Part shown: positions 8,260-16,582 of the stretch, one piece after another | Layout: each line of letters begins with the position of its first letter | How positions within the stretch are numbered: the first letter of the stretch is position 1 | Source: JAADCS01 sp964473735 | GTDB lineage: Bacteria > Hydrothermota > Hydrothermia > LBFQ01 | Direction of reading: 5' to 3' | Assembly (NCBI GenBank): GCA_964473735.1 | Contig: CAYYQD010000001.1 | Location: forward strand, 20,384 to 84,383 | Length of the DNA stretch: 64,000 nucleotides | Notes under the pieces: generated by a model | What the model saw: only the letters and a program-made list of their open reading frames with translations | Databases searched by the model: none | Told to the model about the DNA's origin: nothing | Position numbers and translations under genes: made by a program

Positions 8260-9126
8260 ATGCTCTGGCTCCTCCTCTCTCAAGGAAACGTACCCGACCT
8301 TCCCCCTCCGAGGCCTATACTCCTGCGCGTCCGGAACCTGACTACGAACTCCTACGTGAGGGATACCCTTGAAGCCGAGGTCCTGACCTTCACGCGGGAC
8401 GGAGGAGTGGTGGTCTTAGATACGGTTGAACTATACGGGGAGGGCTCACTATACACCCCCCCCTCCGCCCACGTCGTAGCCTTCAACGTCCTGTACAGGG
8501 GGGAGGTCTTCCCCTCTGACGTCGTGGTAGTGGGCAGGGATACGGTGGCGGAGCTCTTCGTGTACGATATAACGGACGACTCCTCCGTAGTTAGGCTGGT
8601 GTCGGAGAACATAGGGGTGCTGCGGGATAAAGGCGGGTACAGGGTAGTTGAGGTGTTCTTCGTATTTAACGGCAGCAAGTACGCCTACAGAGGACCCTCC
8701 GTTAAGGTGGAAGTACCCGGGTTCGCCACGGGTCTTTCTCTCTCTACCGGGGACGAGGACATCCTGAAGCAGGGGAAGGAGGTAACCCTGACCCCCCTGA
8801 TCCTGCCCGGTAAAGGGAACTTCGCCTTATCCTACATCGTACCGAAGGACTATTTCAGCGTGGAGAGAGAGGGGGCGGAGGACTACAGGCTCCTGGTGGA
8901 TACCATCACCCCCATAAATGTCAGGTACGCCGATTACAGGGGTACGGAGGACTTTGAAGGGGAGAGAATAAGGGTCTGGGAGGGAAAGCGCAGGATCGCT
9001 TTCTACGTGGGAACACCCCCTCTTAAACGGGAGATAGCGTACTACGGTTTAAGCTTGATCTTTATCCTGTTCGGTGTGATCCTCGTCGGCCTGCTTTACG
9101 TCTCCCCGCGGCGCAAGGGGAGTTGA
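8260..9126 (+). CDS. membrane-anchored exported protein of unknown function
   Basis: 288 residues from ATG 8260 (TTG at 8254 is an alternative that overlaps the previous stop). The N-terminus MLWLLLSQGNVPDLPPPRP looks like a very short uncharged export leader with Gln at the likely mature +1. The body is beta-rich and carries Asp/Val/Thr-rich strands; a single membrane segment at about 262-283 ('YYGLSLIFILFGVILVGLLYV') and a basic tail anchor the C-terminus in the inner membrane. The layout resembles BatD-type anchored proteins, but no clear family was recognised. It is inside the long operon and precedes the second TPR gene. Confidence 0.75.
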   Translation: MLWLLLSQGNVPDLPPPRPILLRVRNLTTNSYVRDTLEAEVLTFTRDGGVVVLDTVELYGEGSLYTPPSAHVVAFNVLYRGEVFPSDVVVVGRDTVAELFVYDITDDSSVVRLVSENIGVLRDKGGYRVVEVFFVFNGSKYAYRGPSVKVEVPGFATGLSLSTGDEDILKQGKEVTLTPLILPGKGNFALSYIVPKDYFSVEREGAEDYRLLVDTITPINVRYADYRGTEDFEGERIRVWEGKRRIAFYVGTPPLKREIAYYGLSLIFILFGVILVGLLYVSPRRKGS

Positions 9127-9147
9127 ACCGAAGGCGCCTTACGGGAT

Positions 9148-9153
9148 TAAAAT
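9148..9153 (+). promoter_or_regulatory. TAAAAT -10 box, 8 nt before start of TPR gene
   Basis: TAAAAT followed by 8 nt and the ATG at 9162, with no Shine-Dalgarno; suggests a leaderless transcript within the larger cluster. Confidence 0.6.
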
Positions 9154-9161
9154 AACCGCTA

Positions 9162-10958
9162 ATGTTGTTCTTCTTATTACTCCAGAATCCGGATACCTTA
9201 GGGCAGCAACCCCAACAGGGTGGCCGGGCGGTTGAAGAGGAGGAGGTTATAACGGGTGAGGCCGAGCTGGAGATAACGGACTTCAAACGACCGCTGTACT
9301 TCTACATGCCGGATATGACCTCCCTCGTCCCCGACTGGAAGGACGTTATGGCCCTGCGTTTTGAGGACTCCCTCAGGTTCTTTGACACCTACCGCCTACC
9401 TCCCAAACCCAAGAAGAGAGGATGGTTATCCAGAGGACCGAGAAGGGAGGAGATAGGGAAGTGGTACCTTCAGGCTGCTAAGTACGGCGTGGGGTTGGTG
9501 AGGGTAGGACTCTTCAAGGAGGCTGTGGAGGTCCTAAGCGACGTGGTTCAGTCCGATTACCTTACTGGTGGGCCCTCGTACGTGGCCCGTACTTACTACA
9601 TCCTCGCCTACGTCTATGGTGGAGATCCCGAAACCGGTAGGTCCTACGGCAGCATCTTCCTATCGGACTACTACAACAGGCCTTGGAACGAGGGGATAGG
9701 GTGGGTGGTATGGGCCTCCGGGGAGGCCAACTTTTACGCCAGACACTGGCTTCAGGCCGAGTCTATATACGTCCGAAACGTGAACGAGGGCAAGAAGCCC
9801 CTGCTTATAGCCCTCTCCCGTATGGGGGCGGCGTGGTGCAACCTGCACGCTGGCAAGTACGAGGACGCGTACAACCACGCCGCGCAGTCCGCACCTAACC
9901 TGACCGGAGTGCCTAAGGCCCACGCCCTGCTCGCCGAGGCGATAGCGGCCTTTAACATGGGAAGGACGGAGGAGGCCCTGAACCTCCTGATGAGCATAGG
10001 TAAGACGGGACATCCCCCTACGGACGCCGAGGTCCTCTACTACATCGGGTTCGTCCACGAGGCCATGCGTCAGTACGATAGGGCGATTGAGTACTACCAG
10101 AAGGTTATGGAGGATTACGCTAACCTGCCGAGAGCAGGGGACGCGGCTTACCGCACCTACACGATATACTTGGGCACCAACAGACAGGAAGCGGCTAAGA
10201 AGACCCTGATATGGTTCGTTGAGAGGTTTCCGAACCACCCGGACGCCCCGAGGGCGCTCTACACTCTGGCGGAGATATTCTATAACGAGGGGGAGTACCG
10301 GGAGGCTCTCAAGTACCTGAAGCAGCTCTACACGAACTACCCTAACTCCGACCTCTACCAGATAGCCCGACAGAGGGCGCAGCAGGTGTATGCAATCCTC
10401 GCCAAGCAGGATACGACGGTCCTATGGGAGTTTCTCCGGGAGTTCCCCAACAGCAACGACGTGGCGGACGCCTTCCTCTACTGGGGAGGGAAGTTCCTTG
10501 AGAAGGGAAAGGACACGTTGGCCGCCCGCTACCTCTACCGTATGGGCGTGGAGTTCCCAAAGCACCCGCAGGCCCCCGACGCCCTCCTCTCCGCCGGCAA
10601 GATATACTACAACCTGAAGATGTGGAGCGACGCCGCCCAGACCTTCAGGAAGATCGTAAGGCTCTATCCCAACTACAAGAACGTCAGGGAGGCCAAGATA
10701 CTCCTGGCCGTCTCCCTGATAAACCTCAAGAAGGACTACGAGGCCATAAAGCTACTTGAGAAGGAGCTCCAGAAGCCCGACCTCACGGACGCCGAGAGGG
10801 CGGACATATACAAGTACCTGGGGATGGCCTACAAGGCCCTCGGGAAGTCCTACAAGGCCCGGAACTACCTTGAGGAGGCCAAGGTCCTCTACTTCGGTTT
10901 AGGCAAGCTGGACGAGGTGGATAAGGTGGATAAGCTGATGGAGGACCTTCCGTACTGA
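9162..10958 (+). CDS. exported TPR repeat protein
   Basis: 598 residues. The start is fixed by an in-frame TAA two codons upstream (TAA CCG CTA ATG), so the protein really begins MLFFLLLQNPDTLGQ: a seven-residue hydrophobic leader without any basic residue, then Gln. The rest, from about residue 100, is a long array of TPR repeats ('YYIGFVHEAMRQYDRAIEYYQKV', 'FPNHPDAPRALYTLAEIFYNEG', 'YPNYKNVREAKILLAVSL'), like the TPR protein at the window start, to which it is related over most of its length. Probably a periplasmic scaffold for the cell-envelope complex encoded upstream. It carries its own TAAAAT box. Confidence 0.88.
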   Translation: MLFFLLLQNPDTLGQQPQQGGRAVEEEEVITGEAELEITDFKRPLYFYMPDMTSLVPDWKDVMALRFEDSLRFFDTYRLPPKPKKRGWLSRGPRREEIGKWYLQAAKYGVGLVRVGLFKEAVEVLSDVVQSDYLTGGPSYVARTYYILAYVYGGDPETGRSYGSIFLSDYYNRPWNEGIGWVVWASGEANFYARHWLQAESIYVRNVNEGKKPLLIALSRMGAAWCNLHAGKYEDAYNHAAQSAPNLTGVPKAHALLAEAIAAFNMGRTEEALNLLMSIGKTGHPPTDAEVLYYIGFVHEAMRQYDRAIEYYQKVMEDYANLPRAGDAAYRTYTIYLGTNRQEAAKKTLIWFVERFPNHPDAPRALYTLAEIFYNEGEYREALKYLKQLYTNYPNSDLYQIARQRAQQVYAILAKQDTTVLWEFLREFPNSNDVADAFLYWGGKFLEKGKDTLAARYLYRMGVEFPKHPQAPDALLSAGKIYYNLKMWSDAAQTFRKIVRLYPNYKNVREAKILLAVSLINLKKDYEAIKLLEKELQKPDLTDAERADIYKYLGMAYKALGKSYKARNYLEEAKVLYFGLGKLDEVDKVDKLMEDLPY

Positions 10959-10964
10959 TCCGGG

Positions 10965-11774
10965 TCAGAGGAGGGACAGAAGGCGAAGCCTGAACCCGTG
11001 CCATAGGTACTTCAGACGGTTGAACAGGGTGTCCTCAAGATGCTCCCCTCTGAGGTCCTCCGGACCTACGGAGGAGAACCACCGCCTGCAGGCTTCAATC
11101 ACCCGCCCACCGACCGGTTTTGCCCCTCTCCCGAGTAAAAGCCTCTCGTCGTACCACCATATAGCCTTAAAGGAGGTCCTTACGTACACGCTCTTGTAGG
11201 CGTGAAGGTACAGGATACTGAGGGATAGGGACTCATCGGGAAAGAAAAGACTACCCTCAACCCTCCTGCGGTGGGTTAGGACCTCTTTCACCCCTATGCC
11301 GTCGGGATACGGAAAGCGGGTAAAGGCCGTATGTACCTCCACGGGAAGGCCCTCGTACCGGAATATCCGCTGGTTGGGTACGTCCATCTCCCACCTCAAT
11401 CCGAAGGACGTGAGGTACGCCGTCATCTCCTCCATATCCCCTCTCTCAACCCACAGGTCAACGTCCGATATAAACCGCTGGAACCTATCAGGATAGAGCT
11501 CCCCCACGGCCACCCCCTTGAAGGCCATCACGGGTACAGGGGAGCGCACCAGTATATCCCGTAGGTCGTTCCACAGGAGCCACCTGTTCATGGACGTGGC
11601 GCGGTCAAGGAGGAAGACCTCCTTCGCCCCGGGGAGGAGGTCGTAGAGCAGGGAGCCCATGTGGTGAAACCTGACCCAACGGACGAAGGTGTCGTCCCGA
11701 AGGAGGCGGAGGATGTCCTCTCTAACACTCTCAAACTCCCCCCGTCCTACAGCGTAAAGTACGTCGGAATACAT
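10965..11774 (-). CDS. nucleotidyltransferase family protein (NTP_transf_5-like)
   Basis: 269 residues from ATG 11774 (a TTG one codon upstream is possible). The segment 'VMAFKGVAVGELYPDRFQRFISDVDLWV' (split here as FKG, then SDVDLWV) is the hallmark of the uncharacterised nucleotidyltransferases often found in polysaccharide or peptide-related loci; the D-x-D pair in SDVDLW would bind metal. Further blocks are 'EVHTAF' and 'LHAYKS'. Substrate unknown. The stop is 6 nt beyond that of the converging TPR gene. TAAACT lies 9 nt upstream of the ATG. Confidence 0.75.
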   Translation of the reverse strand: MYSDVLYAVGRGEFESVREDILRLLRDDTFVRWVRFHHMGSLLYDLLPGAKEVFLLDRATSMNRWLLWNDLRDILVRSPVPVMAFKGVAVGELYPDRFQRFISDVDLWVERGDMEEMTAYLTSFGLRWEMDVPNQRIFRYEGLPVEVHTAFTRFPYPDGIGVKEVLTHRRRVEGSLFFPDESLSLSILYLHAYKSVYVRTSFKAIWWYDERLLLGRGAKPVGGRVIEACRRWFSSVGPEDLRGEHLEDTLFNRLKYLWHGFRLRLLSLL

Positions 11775-11783
11775 CAAGAGGGA

Positions 11784-11789
11784 AGTTTA
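11784..11789 (-). promoter_or_regulatory. TAAACT box 9 nt before the nucleotidyltransferase start
   Basis: Fits the TAnnnT pattern seen before most operon-leading genes here; weaker than the other examples. Confidence 0.4.
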
Positions 11790-11798
11790 AGTACGACC

Positions 11799-11834
11799 CA
11801 AAAAGGACGGGGTTCCACCCTCGGGTGGAACCCC
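11799..11834 (-). terminator. intrinsic terminator of the 11846-12673 lipoprotein gene
   Basis: Perfect 11-bp stem GGGGTTCCACC/GGTGGAACCCC with a 4-nt loop, followed on the minus strand by GTCC and five T. It sits just after the stop of the minus-strand lipoprotein gene. Confidence 0.85.
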
Positions 11835-11845
11835 ACGGTAGATAT

Positions 11846-12673
11846 TTACCTTATCCACTCGCCCTCGTCTGCAGGCATACCGAAGTAGCGCTCCGTAGCC
11901 TTCAGGACGCGCTCACCCCAATTCACCTTTGGAAGGCTGGGAGCCTTAACGGTAGCCTTAGTAGGCAGGTAGCTGGTGGTGTCGCCCTTTCCGGCTCCAC
12001 CGTAGTACTGGCCCTTGGCCCCCTTCACGTTGTCCTTACTCCCACTCCAGGGACCCTTCATATTTATTAGGGCGGCATATACGAAGGCGTAGGCGACGTC
12101 CCCGATCTCGTTACACAGGCTGCCCAACGTCTTGGTGAGGGATGTGGTGTTCTCTAAGTCCGTTATGACCGTGTCCCAAGCTGCGTACTGGCTGTTGTAG
12201 GAGTTGTCCACGCACTGCACGTTCAGGCCGGCGTATATGAAGTCCGTGGTCTTCTTGTCAGGTTTGCCCCACGAGAGGTTTATCTCGCCGCCCTTGACGC
12301 TCAGGCTCATACCGGAGGGTTCGGAGGGTAGCTTCACCCTGGAGGAGGCCTCCTTCTTCTCCTCGTTCACGTTGTAGTAGGTAACCTTCATCTCCACGTC
12401 CGTGTTGGGGGATACGGCGGGAAGGGTGTCCCATCCGAAGTAGTCCCCAAAGCCCGAGGAGATGCGGTCGTCAGGCACGGTGCGGTTGTTGAAAGACACG
12501 GTGGGCTTCTGGTTCGGACTGGCGCTCAGGATGTTGAAGCTGTGCTGATAGCCCTGACCGTCGTAGTCGTTCATATAAAGGCTCATGGCCTTTATGAAGA
12601 CGGTCGGAGCAGCCTTCTTACAGCCGGCCACCCCTACTGCGAGGATAGAGAGAAGCGCTACGTACTTTCTCAT
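11846..12673 (-). CDS. lipoprotein with fibronectin-like region
   Basis: 275 residues from ATG 12673; the longer GTG frame adds an unlikely N-tail. The signal 'MRKYVALLSILAVGVAGCKK' ends in a lipobox (VAGC), so the Cys is lipidated. The middle ('SSRVKLPSEPSGMSLSVKGGEINLSWGKPDK') looks like a fibronectin type III strand pattern. Two later Cys (NVQCVDN, LGSLCNE) may pair. No family was recognised; probably a surface or periplasmic protein. It is monocistronic: TAAAAT lies 8 nt before the ATG and a strong terminator follows the stop. Confidence 0.8.
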   Translation of the reverse strand: MRKYVALLSILAVGVAGCKKAAPTVFIKAMSLYMNDYDGQGYQHSFNILSASPNQKPTVSFNNRTVPDDRISSGFGDYFGWDTLPAVSPNTDVEMKVTYYNVNEEKKEASSRVKLPSEPSGMSLSVKGGEINLSWGKPDKKTTDFIYAGLNVQCVDNSYNSQYAAWDTVITDLENTTSLTKTLGSLCNEIGDVAYAFVYAALINMKGPWSGSKDNVKGAKGQYYGGAGKGDTTSYLPTKATVKAPSLPKVNWGERVLKATERYFGMPADEGEWIR

Positions 12674-12681
12674 GACGTTGT

Positions 12682-12687
12682 ATTTTA
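12682..12687 (-). promoter_or_regulatory. TAAAAT -10 box, 8 nt before lipoprotein start
   Basis: Leaderless-type spacing; no Shine-Dalgarno between box and ATG. Confidence 0.6.
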
Positions 12688-12763
12688 CGGCCGTCCCCAC
12701 TATAGGTCGGGAATTTACCTAAAACTTGATTGGGGTACTACATAGAGCGCGGGTTTCGTTCCA

Positions 12764-14167
12764 TCAATGCGCCCCCTCTCCGAGACGGACCTCGGGATAA
12801 CGGCGAAGCTCGGAATACACCAGATCTTTGAGCTCCTGCAGCCTATCCTCGGTCTTCGCCTCAAACCTCATCACCAGTACGCTCTGGGTGTTGGACGCCC
12901 GAACTAAGGCGAAACCGTCGGGGAACTCTATACGGGCACCGTCTATGTCTATCACGGGTAGCCCTTTAGCCTTGAACTTCTCCACGAGTTCCGCCACTAT
13001 CCTGAACTTAACCTCGTCGTTCTCCACCGGAACCCTTATCTCGGGTGTGGAAACGTACTCCGGTATCTCGGCGAGGAGCTCCTGTAGGCTCTTCTCCTCC
13101 TGCGAGAGCATCTCAAGGAATCGGAGGGAGGCGTATATGGCGTCGTCGTGTCCGAAGAATCGGTACTTGAAGAAGATGTGCCCGGACATCTCTCCGGCTA
13201 TAGGAGCGTTCACCTCCTTCATCTTGGCCTTTATGAGGGAGTGGCCCGTCTTCCACATTATCACCTTGGCACCCAACCTCTCCAGGTACTCCACCACCCC
13301 CTTGGAGCACTTGACGTCCAGTATCACGGGGGCGCCCGGTATCTCCCTGAGGACGGGGCGGGCTAAGAGGGCCAGTATCTTATCCGCGAAGATCAGGTTG
13401 CCGTCCGGCCCCACCAGGCCGAAGCGGTCTGCGTCTCCATCAAAACCAAAGCCCATGTCCAGCCCCCTCTCAACGACTAAACGGGAGAGGTCCTCCATGT
13501 ACTTGGGTACGGTAGGGTCCGGTATGTGGTTGGGGAAGGTCCCGTCCGGCTCCATGTACAGACCTTCGTACTCTATCCCCTTCTTCGGGTACAACATCTC
13601 CACAACAGGGCCGGCCACACCGTTTCCGGCGTCTACGCCCACGTGGAACTTTCTGTTTACGCTCACGTTTTTACTGACCCACGAGACGTAGTCGCTTAAG
13701 GCGTCGTGAGGTATGACCTTACCGTTGGGGTAGGGGTACTTGGGGGAGAGGTGGGGGTCGGAGAATATAGAGTACAGCCTCTGGATGTCGTCGCCGTAAA
13801 AGGGGTCCCCCCCTAAGACTATCTTAAAGCCGTTGAACTCCGGTGGGTTGTGGCTGGCGGTTACCTGTACCCCGGCGTGTACGTTCATGCTCTTGGCGGC
13901 GAAGTACATAACCGGTGTTGGTACCGTGCCTATATCCACTATAGTCATACCCATGTGGGTTAGACCCCTTACGAAGGAGTCTTTTATAGATGGTGTGTGG
14001 GTGCGCACGTCCCCACCCACGACCACGGTGTTCGCTCCCATGTCCTCTAATATCTTGCCGAAAGCCACGGCCAACCTGTACGCGAAACCCTCGTTTATCT
14101 CCTCCGGATATACGCCTCGGATGTCGTACTTACGGAACACGTGCTTCAGGGCCTTGAAGTCTCTCAT
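12764..14167 (-). CDS. phosphomannomutase/phosphoglucomutase
   Basis: 467 residues, typical of the AlgC/ManB-type alpha-D-phosphohexomutases that interconvert 6- and 1-phosphates of glucose and mannose for sugar-nucleotide and envelope polysaccharide synthesis. Key parts: 'FRKYDIRGVYPEEI' at the start, the phosphoserine loop 'TASHNPPEFNGFKIVLGG' at about 103-120, the metal loop 'GFDGDADRFGLVG' at about 239-251, the sugar-binding 'GEMSGHIFFK', and the phosphate loop 'RASNTQSVLVMRF' near the C-terminus. Whether mannose or glucose is preferred cannot be read from sequence. TAGAAT is 7 nt before the ATG. Confidence 0.95.
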   Translation of the reverse strand: MRDFKALKHVFRKYDIRGVYPEEINEGFAYRLAVAFGKILEDMGANTVVVGGDVRTHTPSIKDSFVRGLTHMGMTIVDIGTVPTPVMYFAAKSMNVHAGVQVTASHNPPEFNGFKIVLGGDPFYGDDIQRLYSIFSDPHLSPKYPYPNGKVIPHDALSDYVSWVSKNVSVNRKFHVGVDAGNGVAGPVVEMLYPKKGIEYEGLYMEPDGTFPNHIPDPTVPKYMEDLSRLVVERGLDMGFGFDGDADRFGLVGPDGNLIFADKILALLARPVLREIPGAPVILDVKCSKGVVEYLERLGAKVIMWKTGHSLIKAKMKEVNAPIAGEMSGHIFFKYRFFGHDDAIYASLRFLEMLSQEEKSLQELLAEIPEYVSTPEIRVPVENDEVKFRIVAELVEKFKAKGLPVIDIDGARIEFPDGFALVRASNTQSVLVMRFEAKTEDRLQELKDLVYSELRRYPEVRLGEGAH

Positions 14168-14174
14168 GGTCTGT

Positions 14175-14180
14175 ATTCTA
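14175..14180 (-). promoter_or_regulatory. TAGAAT -10 box, 7 nt before phosphohexomutase start
   Basis: Leaderless-type promoter; divergent from the box at 14240. Confidence 0.65.
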
Positions 14181-14239
14181 AGCGTGCTTCCCCCTTACCC
14201 CTTCCCGCCTACCCTACGAAAAGGTGCTGGCATCGGGCA

Positions 14240-14245
14240 TAAAAT
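14240..14245 (+). promoter_or_regulatory. TAAAAT -10 box, 10 nt before lipoprotein start
   Basis: Precedes ATG 14256 by 10 nt without a clear Shine-Dalgarno. Confidence 0.55.
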
Positions 14246-14255
14246 CCCTCCGTAG

Positions 14256-14828
14256 ATGGGAAGGCGAATTTGGGTAATTTTGGCCTTTCTCCTGATGTCG
14301 TGCGTTGAGAGGAGGTACAGTGAGAGGCTCCTACCCGGTAGTCTGTACCTTGAGGTTTCGGACAGTCTTGGCTCCTCCGTCGTGTTGCTCCGGGACGGGA
14401 GGGAGGTGTATCGGGGGACGGTCAGGAGATTCTACAGGACGTCCTACTACGCCCCCGATAGGTACGGGAAGGTCAGGGTGTTCCTGCCCACCGGGTACGG
14501 GTGCGCACGAGCGGAGGTTGACCTCTCCCCTTCAGGGTGCGGTGTGGTCATAGTTCCGGATACTCCCACCACTGTGGGATCCTGCCCCTCCTGCGATACG
14601 ATGGAGACGCGGAGGAATACCCTGATAGACGTCTTGACGTGGGATAGGCCCGTAGCCGTGAGGATGGGGAACGGGTGCCTGCCCGTGTACAGAAGCGACA
14701 ACGTCTTCGCCCTCTACGTTGACAGTCTGATGCCCGGGAGGTACGTGATGGTGGTCGGAGGGGACACGGACACGGTCTTCGTATCCTCCGAAGAGTGCAC
14801 CCATGTCAAGTTAGGAGGTGTCAGATGA
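14256..14828 (+). CDS. small lipoprotein of unknown function
   Basis: 190 residues. The N-terminus 'MGRRIWVILAFLLMSCVERR' is a lipoprotein signal with Cys at 16. The body is beta-rich with 'LLRDGREVYRGTV' and has several Cys (GYGCAR, SGCG, 'SCPSCDT', NGCL, EECT), unusual for this genome and suggesting disulfides or metal binding in the envelope. It overlaps the next gene by 4 nt (ATGA), so it is translated together with the following barrel protein and may be its lipoprotein partner. No family recognised. Confidence 0.75.
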   Translation: MGRRIWVILAFLLMSCVERRYSERLLPGSLYLEVSDSLGSSVVLLRDGREVYRGTVRRFYRTSYYAPDRYGKVRVFLPTGYGCARAEVDLSPSGCGVVIVPDTPTTVGSCPSCDTMETRRNTLIDVLTWDRPVAVRMGNGCLPVYRSDNVFALYVDSLMPGRYVMVVGGDTDTVFVSSEECTHVKLGGVR

Positions 14829-15355
14829 GCCTTATATGGGGCGTATGGTTCGGGTTCGGTGTGAGCGGAGGAGATACGAAGGACCCCATACCGCGCGGCA
14901 GCGCCGTACTCTCCGCCGACCTCTACGGCGGCATCATGTGGGCCAGAGCGCTCACCCTCCAGTTTTCCCTCTATCCGAACTTCCAGACGGCGGGAACCTG
15001 CCTTGACAACTGGGTGAGGGGAAAGGCCTCCGTTCTGTTGGGCAACCACGAGATAGGTGTGATGGCGTCTCCCCTCTGTGTCCTGAACACGGGAACGTAC
15101 AGCGTGTATAAGGGAGGATACGTTGAGAGGTACGAGTACAGGACCGGTGCTAAGACCTACGGTGTAGGCCTCTTCTATAACATCCGGCTGGTATTCGTGA
15201 AGTCTGTCAGGACCTACGTGGGTATAGACTTCCTCTACCCCGTAAAATCCGAGACCGTGCCTCTAAAGGAAGGAGAGAGCCCGGCCCCCCACATCTCCTA
15301 CCCTACCTTCGGGTTCCACGTGGGATGGACCTGGGGGAGGAGGATCATACCTTAG
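14825..15355 (+). CDS. probable outer-membrane beta-barrel protein
   Basis: 176 residues. The ATG at 14825 overlaps the previous stop (ATGA) and has TTAGGAGGTG upstream; the in-frame ATG at 14795 lies inside the previous gene and is unlikely. The N-terminus MSLIWGVWFGFGVSGG may act as a short leader. The body shows alternating aromatic/polar strands ('YGGIMWARALTLQFSLYPN', 'YGVGLFYNIRLVFV', 'TFGFHVGWTW') of a small barrel. It overlaps the converging minus-strand gene by 11 nt at the 3' ends. Function unknown. Confidence 0.7.
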   Translation: MSLIWGVWFGFGVSGGDTKDPIPRGSAVLSADLYGGIMWARALTLQFSLYPNFQTAGTCLDNWVRGKASVLLGNHEIGVMASPLCVLNTGTYSVYKGGYVERYEYRTGAKTYGVGLFYNIRLVFVKSVRTYVGIDFLYPVKSETVPLKEGESPAPHISYPTFGFHVGWTWGRRIIP

Positions 15356-16514
15356 AGCGCACCTCCGCCTCCTCCCGAAGCACCCGGGCCCAAACCTCCT
15401 CCTCGTCCCTTAAGAAGTTCCCGAACCTCAGGGTAAGGTACATATCTGATGGGGCGAAACGAAGGTCCGACGCCCTTGATAAGTTCTCCATGGCTCTGCG
15501 GCGTGGGTCCTTACTCTCCGGAAAGATGAGGTGGGCGTACCTGTTGAGCAGGTCTTTGCCGCCCACCTTGGCGAAAGCCACACAGAGAACCTGCTTTTGC
15601 GGTACCCTTATCGCTTCGCTTCCCCTCATAACGCGCAGTTTCCCGGCGAAGGTTATATAAACGGTGTTGTGTTTGATCTTGTGGAGGTACCACCACGTGT
15701 TGTAGAGCGAGCGTAAGCCCTCGTACGGCTTAAAGACCCCCTCTTTCCTCACCACGTACTTCAGGTAATCGTACATCACCCGTAATGTCGGGAAGGTCTC
15801 CGGGATGTCCAGATCCGGCACCTTCCCCTCAATTAGACCGGCGTAGATGGAAGCTACGGTATGCCCCATCTTATCACCCAGATTCTGAGATACGTACCTG
15901 GCCACCTCCACGTCCCCCACCTGAAGTCTGAAAGCCCCCCGAAGGGCCATGGCGTTCAGGGCGATGCCCAGAGCTCCCTGCTTCAGACTCATGGAAAGGG
16001 CGTCTTCTATATAGACCAGGGCTCTCTTTATCTCACCACCTACCAGAAAGCGCTTGCTGTTAAAGAAGAGGAAGAATAGCCTCTCAATTGGGGGGATGTC
16101 CTCCGGTGGATCGTAGTCGTACCCTTCAAGGAGCCTTACCGTGGCCATACGGGTGGGGCGGCCGAGGTCGTACCTCTTGGCCTCTTCGGTGTATCCGAGG
16201 GTGGTGAGTATCCAGAAGGCGACGTGCTCCGGTATCCTGGGAATCAGTGGAAGGAGACGGTCCGTCTGAAGGGTAAGCATGTAGTAGAGGGCGAGTACCT
16301 CCAGAAAGCTGTCCGGAAACTCTCCGTAGGTGTCCCTCCATCTCCTGAAAACCCTGCGCATACCCCTGACGTCCCTGCCCGTGGCGAGGACGCGCAGGAG
16401 GTTCAAAACGTTCTCCTCGTTGAACTCCTCCCGGGCCCGTCTGTGGGCTATCCTCTTGGCTCGCTCAATCTGGGCGTTGGCGAGGAGGTCATCCACCGAC
16501 ACCTCGGTACGCAT
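15345..16514 (-). CDS. TPR-type protein with degenerate winged-helix (BTAD/SARP-like) C-terminus
   Basis: 389 residues, no signal peptide, so cytoplasmic. The first 270 residues are helical and repeat-like. The last ~110 ('VYITFAGKLRVMRGSEAIRVPQKQVLCVAFAKVGGKDLLNRY', broken here for length, then 'LIFPESKDPRRRAMENLSRA') resemble the OmpR/SARP-type winged helix that starts G-x-L-x-V and is usually N-terminal in BTAD regulators. The order is thus reversed. A regulatory role is possible but weakly supported. TATAAT lies 10 nt before the ATG, sharing a short divergent intergenic region with mgtE. Confidence 0.65.
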   Translation of the reverse strand: MRTEVSVDDLLANAQIERAKRIAHRRAREEFNEENVLNLLRVLATGRDVRGMRRVFRRWRDTYGEFPDSFLEVLALYYMLTLQTDRLLPLIPRIPEHVAFWILTTLGYTEEAKRYDLGRPTRMATVRLLEGYDYDPPEDIPPIERLFFLFFNSKRFLVGGEIKRALVYIEDALSMSLKQGALGIALNAMALRGAFRLQVGDVEVARYVSQNLGDKMGHTVASIYAGLIEGKVPDLDIPETFPTLRVMYDYLKYVVRKEGVFKPYEGLRSLYNTWWYLHKIKHNTVYITFAGKLRVMRGSEAIRVPQKQVLCVAFAKVGGKDLLNRYAHLIFPESKDPRRRAMENLSRASDLRFAPSDMYLTLRFGNFLRDEEEVWARVLREEAEVRSKV

Positions 16515-16524
16515 TGGTAAGCGT

Positions 16525-16530
16525 ATTATA
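16525..16530 (-). promoter_or_regulatory. TATAAT -10 box, 10 nt before start at 16514
   Basis: Consensus hexamer on the minus strand with leaderless-type spacing. Confidence 0.65.
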
Positions 16531-16570
16531 CGCCGGATTTACGGGGAAATCTTTCCGTTTTATGCGGCCG

Positions 16571-16576
16571 TACAAT
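16571..16576 (+). promoter_or_regulatory. TACAAT -10 box, 6 nt before mgtE TTG start
   Basis: TACAAT then TGACAG then TTG; supports the TTG as first codon of a leaderless mRNA. Confidence 0.6.
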
Positions 16577-16582
16577 TGACAG

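Noticed and set aside
12828..13691. 287-residue plus-strand ORF
   Set aside because: Shadow of the phosphohexomutase gene; Ser/Arg-rich random composition.
14795..14824. ATG 14795 as start of the small barrel protein
   Set aside because: It lies inside the previous lipoprotein gene and lacks a ribosome site; ATG 14825 has AGGAGG and a stop-start overlap.
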